From assembly GCA_023375675.1 (NCBI GenBank), contig JALQBC010000072.1:1-64000 (forward strand): a stretch of 64,000 nucleotides of DNA. The letters run 5' to 3'. How positions within the stretch are numbered: the first letter of the stretch is position 1; each line of letters starts with the position of its first letter. The stretch is from Cytospora piceicola (taxonomy: Eukaryota > Ascomycota > Sordariomycetes > Diaporthales > Cytosporaceae). This document shows positions 25,350 to 37,109 of the stretch, one piece after another. The position numbers were made by a program, and so were the translations under genes. Below the pieces are notes generated by a model, which did no database searches, had not been told where the DNA came from, and worked only from the letters and a program-made list of their open reading frames with translations.

Positions 25350-28300
25350 ATGAGCTTCGGATACGGAGTGGGAGATTGCCTGGCTGTTCTACAGCTCGCA
25401 AATAATATTCGCAAGAATGTTGCTAACGCGCCCGCGGAGTTGTAAGGCTCTCCACGCTGCTATCCCCTCACTCTGTTCCTAGATAGGGACGGTGCAAGCG
25501 CGGGGACGGCGAACATACCGGCTGATTGTATGTGCTAACTTGTAATAGCAAAGTTCTTGATGCAGAACTTCGGACGCTATCGCTCACCGTTCAGGATGCT
25601 GAGGTTCGGCTTAACAACTCTTCGTCACAGCAACAAGCCAGTATGGACTGCGTACTCTCCGACTGCCACAAAGTACTCCAGGAGCTGCAGGAATACGTCG
25701 GCAAGTTTGTTGAGCTCCAGCCGCCCAACAGCGGAGACGGCAAAGCTGGTCCAGCTCGACACATCAAAAGGCTGTGGAAAGGTCTCCAGTGGGACTCTAG
25801 TGCCGTAAACAGCTATCAAACCAGGATTACGTCTGTTGTCACGAAGCTTAATGCCTTGGGTCAGGGACAAATAGGGCAGGACGTCGACATATTAGTCGAG
25901 CACGATGATCAGAAACGTGAGTTGCCCATTCTCCCACTCGGCTCTTTGGTCCCACGACCCCAAGTGCTCGAGCAGGTTCCATACGAGCGTACGAGAAGTC
26001 TAACAGTATGTACGTCTATAGGGCGCTGGGAGTTGATTGAGTGGATCAGTCCCATCGATCACGCAACCACTCAGAGGGATGTTCTGAAAAATCGAGTGGA
26101 TCCATCTGCCAGCAGATGGTTTCTCGTCTCTCAAGAGTTCAAAATATGGATGACAGGCAGGGGGAAGACAATGTTCTGTCCTGGAATCCCAGGTGCCGGG
26201 AAGACTATGACAACTGCTGTCACGGTTGAGTATCTGCAGTCTGTCCAGTCAGCCTCTATACTGACCGGATACGTCTATTGCATGTACCAAAGCCACAGCC
26301 AAAGTGCTCCTCAGCTTCTGGCTAGTGTTCTTCGGTCCCTGGTACAACAGTCACCGAGGACACCACGCTCTGTGCAAGAACTGTTCAACACTTCCTACAA
26401 GCTCGATAAACAACAGATGTCATCTGATCAGGTATTGTCTGCTATCACAGACATTACGCGTTCAAAGAAGCGAACGAACGTTGTGGTTGATGCTCTTGAC
26501 GAGTTGCCAAGGGACGATAGGAATCTATTCATTAAGGATTTGCTCAAAATACAGGAGGAGGCTGGCCTGAACCTCATCTTCACCTCAAGGTTTCACGCCG
26601 AAATCGAAGCCATTCTCAGTCAATCTCTGCGAAAGGTGATTCGCGCTACGGAGCCAGACGTGAAGGGATATCTGCGGGCCAGCATCACGCGGCTTCCGCG
26701 ATTTGTCGCAAATAAAGACAAGCTTCAAGTTGCGATTATTCAGGGAATCGTTGATGCTACAGACGGAATGTAAGTAGATACTTTTCTTCTATTCATAAAG
26801 CCGAGGAAGAGACTGTAGACAGAGACTAACGACTCGCGCGCGACCAGGTTTTTGCTGGCTCAACTGCATCTGAACTCACTGAAGCACAAGACATCACCAA
26901 AAGAGATCCGCGAAGCTCTTGCGAAAATGTCATCAGGATCTGACGCATACGACAAAGCCTATGCGGATGCCTTGGATCGAATTAACTCACAAGTCCGAGA
27001 GCCCAGGATGCTCGCCCAGAACACACTGACCATCCTGGTCACGGCACGAAGAGCACTGGCACCACAGGAACTCTGCCATGCGTTGGCGGTCAGCCTGGAG
27101 ACCGAGCAGGTTGACAATGACGAAGATGTCCGCGAAATCGAGGATGTTCTAGCTGCTTGTGCTGGACTAGTCACCGTGGATACGGAAAGCGACGTCGTCC
27201 GTCTTGTTCACAAGTCCACACAGGACTACTTCAAACGCAACCGAACAAGGCTGTTTCCCAAGGCAGAGTACTTGATGGGAAATATATGCGCCGTTTATCG
27301 AAACTGCATGACGGAAGAAAGGGATAAAGCACCTTTTTACAACTATGCAGATCGAAATTGGTGGTCACATCTCAGCGAATCGACACGGCAACGAGAAGTG
27401 GACGTCGGCAATGACAACCAGAATGAAACCAAAACGATTGGCAGCCTTGGTGGCTCGAAGCTTTCCGACGAGCTCAGCGTCCAGCTCGGAATAAAGCTGT
27501 TCAGTAAGAACCCTGCGCTATATTCCACCATGATTGATGCCTGCAAACGAGGAGACCAGAGTCTGCTCGAGGCTTTGATCGAAATGACCAAGTTCGACAT
27601 CACTGAAGATGACGGCCTCTTATCCGCGGCTGTGGAAGAGAGACAACCCCACATCGTGTAGGTTTCCTCGTGCCGTGCTCTATTAGCAATAGGGGCGCTG
27701 ATCGATCCAATTATAGGAATCTCTTACTGAAACGGGGTGCGAAACCTGGTTCTCTTCACACGGACACAGGTCGCCCCGTCATATTTCGGTCGATCGAGCG
27801 TGGAGATCCTGAGATTCTAAAAAGTCTTCTTGACTCCGGAGCAGACCACGCATGCAGATTTGGCACGAATAGGGACACCCCCTTCCTGTTGGCCGTTCGT
27901 CAAGGTATCCTCTCTTGTGTCGAGACTCTCATAAAAGTCGCAGATATATCTGCTGTTGACGAAGCCGAAAGAAACGCTCTGTCAATCGCCATTGTTCATG
28001 GCCATACGATGATCGCGAGAACACTCCTCCGAGTGACAGAAATCAGCATCGGCTGTGTGGACAATGAAGGCATGACTCCGCTGCATCATGCGGCACGTGA
28101 GGGATATGATGAACTAGTTGACATCTTGTTTGCAGAGAAGAGAGTCGATGCTTTCTGCGTCGATAGTAGTGGACTCTCTCCTCTCAAATACGGAGTACTG
28201 CGTGGTCATTACAGGTTCGTGGCCACTCTTCTACAGGAACCTGCAGTCAAGCGAAGACTGCGTGATAGTAGCGACCGTTCACTTCTTTGTTGGGCCATCG

Positions 28301-29505
28301 AGAGAGATGACATAGCCGGTGTCGAAGCATTGCTCGATTTTGATTTGATAGATCCCAATTGGCAAGACGAGGAGGGATACTCACCCCTACACCGGGCTGT
28401 TATGGGCAATGAATGGCTACCCAAAGCTTCATATTGTGAACAGCGATTCAATGGTGTTCCCAGTACACAAGTGTTACAGCTACTATTGGACAGAGATGTC
28501 AACGTCAACGCCGTTGATCGAGATGGTTGGACGGCGCTGATGCACGCTTGCAATATGGGGCCATATTGGCTGTGTGCCGACGAGTGGACTCAAGATGATT
28601 TCGATGAAAATCGAGGCAAGCGAGTCCAGCTTTTGCTCGCCGCGCCTGGCGTTGATGTCAACGTCGTGAGCAAAGGAGGGAAGCACGGCGGAGAGACCGC
28701 AGTCGCTAAGGCGGTGCGTCAGGACGACTTCAGTCACTTTGACCTTCTGTTGTCATCAGGTGCATCTCTCAACGTCCCGAACGAGCTCGGTATGACAGCC
28801 GTGCATAAAATTGCGCTATGGAACCAATATTCGGAAATAGGATTGCTAGAAAGGAGGGTGATTGAGCATCCCACGGCCGACCTCGAATGCCGGGATAGGC
28901 TCGGCAGAACCCCGATCTTTTTTGCAGCCATCCACGGTGATTCCTCTCTATTTGCGCGTCTCGGTGCATCAGTGAATACTACAGATCACGAAGGTTGGTT
29001 TCCAGCGCACTACTCGGCTGTATGTCCATATCCGGAAGACCCCAACTTGGGAGGCGGAAGAATCAACCGCAAGGGACCCTTTGGTCTGACACCGTTTCAC
29101 ATGGCTCTGAGGATGGACTGGCGAGAATTTGGGTACGGGGCCCAACAGTGGATGGATTTCAAAGAGCTGGATGTGAACAGCAAGGATGACTTTGGCAACA
29201 CTCCGATCGACCAGGCTGCAAAACAAGCTGTGCGTTTGGAGAAAGTGTATGGTCGCGAATCAGTATGTCTGATGAACTGCAGAGATACTCTGGGCCTTCT
29301 TCTGAAACATCCAAACATCGATGCACAGTGGGTTTGCAAAACTGTTGACGAAATTGTTGCAAGATGGAAGGTGCTACTGAGTGATGGGAGCGCATCAAGC
29401 GCAGAGGATCTGATCGTTCAGCAATGTGCTGATCGCTTGAAAGAGCTTACGATGTACAAGACTTTGGATTCACGCTACAGCTACGGGAAACTTTGGCCCT
29501 TGTAA
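25350..29505 (+). CDS. NACHT-ankyrin NOD-like receptor (STAND protein)
   Basis: Likely an intracellular signal-transducing NTPase of the type used in fungal non-self recognition and regulated cell death. Four exons (25,350-25,441; 25,549-26,769; 26,848-27,657; 27,717-29,505) join in frame to 1,303 residues. The chosen start gives MSFGYGVGDCLAVLQLAN, an N-terminus often seen on fungal NACHT proteins. The downstream ATG would lose it. The N-terminal domain (about 1-130) is helical and unnamed here. NACHT follows, with Walker A GIPGAGKT (about 242-249), Walker B VVVDALDEL (about 341-349) and sensor LIFTSRF. A winged-helix-like part contains VRLVHKSTQDYF. The C-terminal half (about 700-1190) holds ten or so ankyrin repeats, for example GMTPLHHAA, GYSPLHRAV, GWTALMHAC and GRTPIFFAA. 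The stop lies 18 bp from the right inverted-repeat arm, so the 3' UTR is probably repeat-derived. The gene looks complete and is not RIP-mutated. Confidence 0.9.
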
Positions 29506-29523
29506 GATTTAGTATCACAAAAC

Positions 29524-29961
29524 CGTTGTCTTCCGTTAGGAAGGTTGTTGTTTGGTTCACAAGGCGGGCGAGCACATAGAAGCCTGCTACCTGGAAGTTG
29601 TGCCAACCACCTGTTTTTTGATTCTGATTAGCCCCCGAAACCAGTGTTTTTAGCTCTCGAACGGCTAAGAGAACTAGAATTTAATTATAAGGCCTTTAGA
29701 TGCCTCCTAGAAGGCTTCCAGTTATTTCAAGCTTACGATAAAGCCTACGATCAGGCTTATAGTGAGGCCAATAGTAAGGCCTTAGGTTCTAACTAAGATG
29801 CACGCGCGAGATTAAATCCAATTAAATTAAGCCCACTGAAATTTGAACCTTTGAAAACTTAAACCTTTAAATAAGGGCTATTAAGGGGTATACTTGAGTA
29901 AATCGTGGCCCTTGAGGTAGGCTTACTATTAAAGCTAATAGTCTAAATTCTCTAAGAAGTG
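29524..29961 (-). repeat. Right arm of the long inverted repeat
   Basis: This is the reverse complement of the end motif plus part of one 230-bp tandem unit, matching 19,741-20,231. The inner edge is the quasi-palindrome at 29,529-29,544. The arm is richer in C and G than the left one and lacks about 60 bases present in the left arm and in copy A. Beyond 29,961 the similarity stops, and no TTAC microsatellite is found on this side. Confidence 0.85.
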
Positions 29962-31937
29962 GAATATGTATGCAGTGTGGTATTTAGAAGTGGGAGGTAG
30001 GTAAACACATACCCTCACTTTTACCCGGTTAGGATTACTATCTTATATAGCGCCACTGGAATAGACAAAACTGTGCTATGTTCTCCTTTTACGCATTTCT
30101 TCTAAGCAAACCAGAAGAAAAAGGAGATTGCTATTTCTATACTAGAAGAGAAACAACTAAGTTATAAAACGTAGTAACACCTAGTGTATATATAAATGGT
30201 GTTGGTCACTGTATCTGGTACTTTATCAGAGATAATTCCTTGTCTGAACATATTCTATCTCTAATTCAACTAGTTACGAGAACGAGATTCTTGCTTTTAC
30301 ATTTCCTACAACACTAACGGCGACGGTTAGTATAGCTCAAACAACCACGGCTACCGATGATGGACGATGGTACGGTATATACCCCCCCCCTTATGCCAGA
30401 GATTACGGACATCTCTAGGTTGAAGTATTAAACATCAGCTTCAGTCGGTTAGTAGAAAGGTGTGTTTTACTCTCCCCGCCTAGTTCAACACGTTGCGGTA
30501 TGCCTAAGTGCAGCGGGGCCACGCCTGATCGAAGAAGCTACTCAGGAAGGAAACCGATCAGTTATAGATCCAGTAACTCCCACCAAGTCCCAAGAGGGAC
30601 TTGAGGTTATGTTTCCTCTGGTCCTTGCGACTACTTGTGGTGTGAAACGAGGTTTGAACTCCTTCTCCCATACTTCCGTCAATACCACTGTTTAATTGAA
30701 CACGTGCAGGTGCATCTGTTCTTAGGGTGTGTCCGTTTGCTTCTAATTCCTCGACTGGTCATCGGCGGATTAATTCGAACCTTGGAGTCCCAAAGAGCGG
30801 TATTCATCACCAGCCTCAAAGATTAGACATTTCAGGATGCTGACAGCTTCCTCCAGGACCTCAGGTATTAGGTTGGTGCGGATGATTTGGACTCCGTACA
30901 CGCCAGTCACAGCGTACTGACAATATGTGAGAAACAAGATGGCTGCGTGATTAACACGCATTCGAATTGTAGCAGCACTGGAGGTGTCTATCTTAAAAGT
31001 TAGGGATGCACGATTACTACCCAACTACCTGCGCCTGTATCTTTACTTCCACACTCCCCTTTGCCGCTGCCTAAGGACCACGTTATTCATCGTTTTCTTT
31101 AAACTCGTCGCTCGAACCTTTAGTCTCGGCCCAAGGCAAATCCCCATGCGCCACCTTCGAGCTATTCGTAAAGACGCGGTTGCCGTATTGACTAGGGATA
31201 CGGACGTCTTCGTCGTCTCGACTAATACTCCCCCCCCCCCTCGTTCTCGTGGTGACGGGTCCGCGTCTTGTACACTTGGAGAGCATGCGAGCCGGGAGGA
31301 TCTGATGCTGAAGAAGGAGAAGGGGAACCGGCACGAGAGGACAAGGTACCTGCAGCATCGGCGTCGTATATATGTGCGTTGGCGCTGTTAACCTCGTTGA
31401 CATAGCAGTCACAGGCGGAAGACACAGTATCCGCTCCAGGATTTTGTATGCAACAACATTGATACACAGTCGACGCTCTCAAGCAGTCTTGGCCCTGAGC
31501 CCTTCTCTGGATCCTCGATTTCCGCCGGTGCCCCTGTCCGACTACGAGTTGTATGGGAGGTAGCAGAAATCTCGCGAGATATGGACTTCATAGAGGCCCG
31601 TCATATGCTGGCGCGGACAGGATGTTTCTTCTCAGACGAAGAGTACACCAAAGCTAAATACAAGCTAGATTACCTGCAATTCTGCACCAAAGTTAGATGA
31701 ACTACCAGCAGTGAGTCCGGGAAGATAAACGGCGGATATCTGATATTAGGCCATGCGAGGCAACTTCAAAATTTGTCGACTTCTGTGTGTCTCGGTTCTT
31801 GTCTGATTGACCTACAATATACAGAGTGGGCAGGGGATTTGCAATTAAACTAGTCGGCTCTACAGAGGGGTGGGTGGAGAAACTGTGTATTATGTAGGAG
31901 GTAGCTGAATGCAGTCTAGATAACACTAGAAGCAGTG
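29962..31937. other. Gene-poor spacer
   Basis: Unique-looking sequence with no supported gene. It holds a run of C at about 30,382-30,391, a possible solo LTR (see rejected items), and a short open stretch at 31,440-31,699 annotated separately. Other open frames here (30,462-30,695 and 30,984-31,391, plus strand) show no domain and unconvincing composition. Confidence 0.5.
31440..31699 (+). pseudogene. Orphan coding-like fragment
   Basis: One frame runs open for about 85 residues to a stop at about 31,697-31,699. It ends in a charged, protein-like stretch containing VWEVAEISRDMDFIEARHML and SDEEYTKAKYKLDYLQ. There is no ATG in frame nearby and no clear splice acceptor, so it is probably the 3' remnant of a gene. 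I do not recognise the family. Confidence 0.25.
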
Positions 31938-32165
31938 GTGGGGAAAAGTCGTGGGGAAGAAAAGCCGTGGGGAAGAAAAGCCGTGGGAAAGAAAAGTCGT
32001 GGGGAAGAAGAGTCGTGGGGAAGAAGAGTCGTGGGGAAGAAGAGTCGTGGGGAAGAAGAGTCGTGGGGAAGAAGAGTCGTGGGGAAGAAGAGTCGTGGGG
32101 AAGAAAAGTCGTGGGGAAGAAGAGTCGTGGGGAAGAAAAGTCGTGTGGGAGAAAAGTCGTGGAAG
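31938..32165. repeat. 16-bp minisatellite, about 14 copies
   Basis: Tandem unit GTCGTGGGGAAGAAGA with variants (GCCGTGGGGAAGAAAA, GTCGTGTGGGAGAAAA). Three overlapping plus-strand frames are open across it only because the repeat lacks stops. A related array in the opposite orientation lies at 62,284-62,370. Confidence 0.95.
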
Positions 32166-33873
32166 GAATGTTGTTAGAGCAAATGAAATGGCAGCACTTT
32201 CTCGACCGTACCTATAGAGTGGCCTCCGAGGTCTAGCCGGCCGAGGCAGTATTGCCCTCCAGAGATAAAAAAAGCTAATGAGAATGCTGCCACAGCCAGC
32301 AGTGCCGTAATGTTAGATATGGGCTGCAGTGGGCTGCTGTTGTTGAGGGCAAGACTGCATAGTGGTGGACCAAATTGCATGATCATCCAAATGAGGCAGC
32401 TGAGCCGTACTAAAGTTTGCTACAGGTTCAAGTAGCAGTGATAGCACACATTACTACCTGAGATGACTGAAAGTTGTTTGCATTGAATAAGATGTATCCA
32501 TATCATGGGCGGAACTTGGCGAAGCTGAAGCGATCCTTAAGTTCACTTTCGGGTCGGCGTATTGCTGTAGCCCCGTTCTGATTTTTCCCTCTGGGCTTCC
32601 TTCCCTGTGTTATAGTGACTGAACAAGCTTTTTCATAATCGACACAGCGACGGTGTCTCTGGGTCGTTGTTGCTGCCGAATTGTAACAGACTGTATAACG
32701 AGGGTGCCGGTCTGTGACCTATGGTGGTGGATAGGTGGCCCATCAAAGTCTTCCAATTATATATGGCGAGTATAGGACTGAGAAAGAGGCCAAACAATCA
32801 GCATGCCAGAGATCCTCCGACCATTATGCATGGATTATGGGTATACCTGGTACGTGACCTCGACTTTCTCGCCTCTCTTTTTCCATCATAAACCCCCCTC
32901 TTCCCCCCCAAAACAATCACAACACCATCGGCTTCCAAGGTTCCAAACTTGCTTCAACTCACACCACCTGGGCATCCGCGACGTACCGATCCATCCCATC
33001 GTCGAATCTTGTTGTTACAACCATCCCTCTAACCATCCATATTCATTGGTCTCCTCTGCTTCGTGTAGCGCGTTATCTCGCTCGCCGTTGACCCAGTCTG
33101 GCCATCATCCAACGAGCCGTCCTATCTCTATCTCCGTCTCCATTTCCATTCCCATTTCCATTAATATTCCCTGTCTCCAGCATCACTCCCGACAGAGCTC
33201 TGTCCTGACCTAGCCGTGACCATGTGGAGTTTTGAGCCCTGACCAACCCCTTTGGAAAAGGAAGGGGAACCGCCCACGGTTACCACTTGGGAATGCCGGT
33301 GGGCTTGGGTGACCTCGGCCTTTCCATATAACTCCACGATTGCACGCCGCCTATGAACAGATCCAGGTGAACGAGGAGTGTCTTGATCGTGTTTTCCTAG
33401 ACGATGTAGCCTTTGTTACTGGGCGACAAATGACGAAGCTCGAATCTCATATTGTAGTCGCGCAAATCGGCCAGGGCAATCGACTCGGTAGGACGGGCAA
33501 TTTGAGATGCCAGGAGGACATCAGACGCAGCATGACTCCTAGTCACCGGAGAACACCTCACGGCGCATGGTAGTCAGCTCTTGCTTAGCCTCGGCCTATG
33601 CAAGTGGACCAATTAGTTATCCGGCCCAGCATCTGCTATAGCCAACTGCAAATTATAATCCTCGAACGCAACATCCCAGTGTTAAATCATACCAAGGTTG
33701 AACTACAAGCCTATACAAATAACATTTGATATGGGGCTAGGTAGGGCAGTGCAGCTGAAGCAGACGACGGCAGATAAGCAACAAAACTAGTTCTGCCTGG
33801 TACATAAGACATAGACAACCACACTCAATCAAGTTTATTTGTTGCCTGGTTACGGCTGAAGTATCCAACTCTT
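32166..33873. other. Spacer between the minisatellite and the cluster
   Basis: Normal composition, no supported gene. The open frame at 32,803-33,213 is Ser/Pro/His/Ile-rich low complexity over CT-rich DNA and looks like an untranslated leader or promoter rather than a protein. The frame at 33,340-33,573 has no recognisable content. Confidence 0.5.
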
Positions 33874-35262
33874 TCAAGATGTCTCTGTTGGATCATACCA
33901 AACTGACTCAATAATGGTCATGAGGCTACCCTCAGGATCATGGACTCCTGTAAATCTCAGCCGGGGACCTTCACGCCCTATAAGCTCCTTCCACATTGCC
34001 TCGGTGCGCTCGCAGGAGTTCCAACCTGCGAGCATCACAAGATCAAGGTTGCTGAGAAAATTCACATTAGTATAGTCAGCGTTGAGGATTTTGGGTTCTC
34101 TTGCATATTACTCACCGATGTTGCTTCATGGACAACTTGGTTTCGGGCCCATTGGATAGGACGAACTCGTAGATCAGAACGCGCGTGCCGTGCTTCATAC
34201 CTGGAATTAGGCTTTTGAGAATCTGCACTGCATTCTGATCACCCCGATTATATCACCCCAATTATGAAGTATCCAACGGAGAAAGAAGACATCCACGCCC
34301 TTGCGCATCTGAGGTTCCAAAAAAGTCGTGTTCTTCGAAGCAGATCCGCGAGTTGAGTGACTTGGGAACTCCTGCTGCCCCCTGCTTCACGGTATCAGGC
34401 AAATCCTGAACCTTGATATTAATGTGATCCGTCGATGCCGCCAGCACCTGCGAGACAGTGCCGTGTCCTCCCCCGAGATCGACGAAGGTAGCACCGTGAA
34501 CGTCGACCTCGTGCCAAGGGTACGACTTCACGAGATGCCCCAAGTCCCAAACTAGGCCGCGGCTAAGATACCGCACCCGGCACCAAAACGTCGGCCACGG
34601 TCTGGGTTGTTTGCAAGGAATTCAAACATAGTGGCGCCATCGTGGATAAGGGCTGAAGCTGCGTGTTGCGGATCACCGTTGCCTGAGCACTCATCGATTC
34701 CCCATTGACGAACGGCCTCGCTATGTCGACTGCATGCAGGAGAAAGATCTTCGGTGAGCATGCCGATGGCATCCATGGCGTCTGCATTCGTAGCGAGGAG
34801 GCGTGATGTGGCTGTGTGGACAACGTGTCCGGGCTGACCTGGTGCCTCAGTGAATATGTGACTTGCCATAGCGTGGCGAATGAGACGCTCGGTCAGGGCT
34901 GGATTTAGCCCGCTTGCCTTCGACACTTGGTTGAAAGTTGCACTGCCTTCGAAAGGAACGTGATGAGCAAGACGAAAGTCGTAGATTGCCCTGAGGGTCA
35001 TCTCGTCTGTGAACTGGAAGCCTATTTCCGAGAGGGTGCCCCTGGAGCCAAGTCCGAAACGCTTTGCTTCATGGAGCTTGTCCACAAGCTCGGTCCTCGT
35101 GGCCTCGATATCAGCAGGAAGGCCCTCAACGAAGTCTACCTCTAGACTTGGCGGAGGAAGCCTGGCGGCTGCGAGCTGGGAGTCCAGCTGAGTTGACACA
35201 TTGGAGATTTCGTGAGCCAAGGATGTGAAGAAATTGGAGGAGGGGTGAGAGTTCCCAGCCAT
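33874..35262 (-). pseudogene. Class I SAM-dependent O-methyltransferase, disrupted
   Basis: Family members methylate hydroxyls of fungal polyketides and related products. The start at 35,262 (MAGNSHPSS) gives a normal helical dimerisation region. The SAM-binding motif VDLGGGHG and the catalytic motif RWILHNWGD are preserved. A regular intron lies at 34,052-34,115. The reading frame is broken three times: a one-base loss at about 34,574-34,577 (just after RRFGAG), a one-base gain at about 34,316-34,324, and a 14-bp imperfect tandem duplication at 34,238-34,265, immediately after HNWGD. Allowing for these, the coding length is again a multiple of three at about 436 residues, normal for the family. 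It is probably a recent pseudogene of the cluster; sequencing error could explain the single-base events but hardly the duplication. Confidence 0.85.
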
Positions 35263-35629
35263 GTCGACCGACTCTCAGTGTCTGTTGATTACCCATATAA
35301 CTTGCCAAGCTTGTGACTGGGTGAAAGCCGGATCCTGGGTGGACTCGTGAGGATAGTTATATACAATGGTGTGGAGAATATAGGACTGAAAGATGGTTTC
35401 ATATATAAAGAGGATATCAACAGATCGCCCCGCAGGCAGGTAAGGGAACGAATTTGGTATATCGGGATACCAGTATTGGCAAACATCTACTCGACCTGTG
35501 ATATGAAGAATGAGAAACAAAATAATGAACAGCGTCCGCCTAGTTAGAAGATATAGTTAACCGTTATATATAAATATAATCTTATCCTATTATGGCTATA
35601 TAGCTAAGGATATCTCTACCCACCTCCCT
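35263..35629. other. Spacer between methyltransferase and synthase fragment
   Basis: About 370 bp, with an AT-rich patch at about 35,545-35,625. It would act as promoter for the disrupted methyltransferase. No gene seen. Confidence 0.4.
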
Positions 35630-37109
35630 TCAATCAAGTATTGCCGCAATCTCTGGGCCCCAGCTCTTGACCTGTCTTACGATTAGTACCAAAGTCGCAG
35701 AAGACTATTCAGGAAGCATCTGATGAAGCCGTTAGGTTACTTACCATAGGAGGCGTCATCATTGAGAAGTGATTACCGTCGGCTCGAACCACAGTCACGT
35801 TTCCTAGAAGGTGATCCCACCCGAAGCATCCATCGTCGGTCCTATCATCCAGAAACCATTTTATGGTAGCCTGCTCATCAGGACCAACCTCTGGCCGGGG
35901 CACCTTATTCTGTTTGTCCACGCCATTCCTCGCCGAGATGAGTACTACCTGCGGAACTCTCCTGCCCGGTAGCCTGCTTGCTTCATACCTTTGCAGCTGC
36001 TGTCTAGCTAACTTGAAGTGATCACTTGTTATGAGTCGGCCCTTATTTCTCTCTCGGATGTCATCCTCGTTGACCATGCCGATATGGTCGATGGATTCGA
36101 AAAAGTCTACCAGGCCGCTCGGTATAGAATTTACGAACGTGGGACATGCTGTGTCGATCAGAAATAGCTTTTCGACCTGATTGCCGTCCTCGAGAAGTTG
36201 TCGTACCGCTTCAAATGCTACCACCCCTCCCACAGAGTACCCACCCAAGAGGTATGGGCCTTCGGGTTGTCGACGCTTGATCTCTCCGACGTAAGTGGCG
36301 GCAAGCTCCTCGATGGTGGGTGGGTGATCCGAATCGACTTGGTTTCTGATGAAGGGACTGTTGAGCGCGTATACAGAAACGTTCTTGACATGCTTTAGAA
36401 ACGGCTGAAGGGCTCCAAAGACCGCGCCAGAGCCAAATCCATCGGGGGCGAGGAACAGGGCCCGATCCCCTGAGCCCGAAGCACCGCGGTGCAAAAGTAT
36501 CGAGGTCGCCTTCGCGTGACAAGATCTGTCGACCTCGGCCACCATACCACAGATCACCCGGACGCTCCTGGACTCATGGCTTTTGCTTTCAGACCAGTCG
36601 ACGTGGGCGAACCCGGAATCCCGCATAGCTCTCTCCCAGGCCCACGGACTCTGGAGAGCATAACTGCGGCCATCATCGAACAGCCACCAGCCATCCAGTA
36701 AGCCCCAGACCAGGTCGTACCAGGCTATCTTCTGCGTCAGCTCCACCAGCGCCACACACCCGTCGTCAGGCCGCACCAGCTTACGGATGTTGGACAGGCT
36801 TCGCCGCAGGTCACGCGTGGCGTGGATGCAGTTGCTAGATACAACGACATGGTAGCGTCCCAGCAGTGCCTCCGGGGGTTCGTCCTCAATGTTTAGTTTC
36901 AAAAATTCCATACCGGCGATACCCTTGAATGTAGAGTTCTTGGAACGCGCGAGAAGTGATGCGGAGAGCTCCGTGAAAGTATACGTGAAGGGAAGTCCGG
37001 TGGCTTGAAGGAGCGGCACGAGATGCTTGGTGGTGCCGCCTGTGCCGGCACCGATCTCAAGGACACAGAAGGGCTCATCGGCTGAAGCTTTCGAGGAGAT
37101 GGTGGTTGC
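35630..37109 (-). pseudogene. 3' end of a non-reducing polyketide synthase (C-methyltransferase + thioesterase)
   Basis: This is the C-terminal fragment of a multidomain iterative synthase. The complete enzyme would carry acyltransferase, ketosynthase and carrier domains ahead of these two. The fragment opens inside the C-methyltransferase at the SAM motif VLEIGAGTGGTTKHL, continues with SSNCIHATRDLRRSLSNIR, and is followed by a complete thioesterase. The thioesterase has nucleophile Ser in GGYSVGG (about residue 292 of the fragment), Asp in FLIDTACP and His in GNHFSMM. A 73-bp intron (35,672-35,744) leads to a last exon of 14 codons ending at 35,630, which restores a family-like terminus. 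Upstream, a stop codon at 37,110-37,112 and the start of an AT-rich island end all similarity. The roughly 1,500+ residues expected before it are absent from the window on either strand. The remaining 468 codons have no internal stop. Confidence 0.9.

Noticed and set aside
19741..29961. Starship-type giant element
   Set aside because: NACHT receptors are common Starship cargo, but no DUF3435-type tyrosine recombinase is visible, the unit is only 10 kb, and long inverted repeats are not a Starship feature.
30200..30313. Possible solo LTR (starts TGTTGG, ends CTACAACA)
   Set aside because: Ends fit a Copia LTR, but the 5-bp flanks do not match as a target duplication, and 114 bp is short.
30984..31391. 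Plus-strand frame of 135 codons
   Set aside because: No recognisable domain, overlapped by similar-length frames on the other strand, and includes a poly-C derived proline run.
31935..32236. Three overlapping plus-strand frames of 80-89 codons
   Set aside because: They are open only because the 16-bp minisatellite has no stop in any of these frames; the peptide is a simple repeat.
32803..33213. Plus-strand frame of 136 codons
   Set aside because: Low-complexity Ser/Pro/His/Ile sequence over CT-rich DNA; no domain, and ends in a run of TCTCCATTTCC-like repeats.
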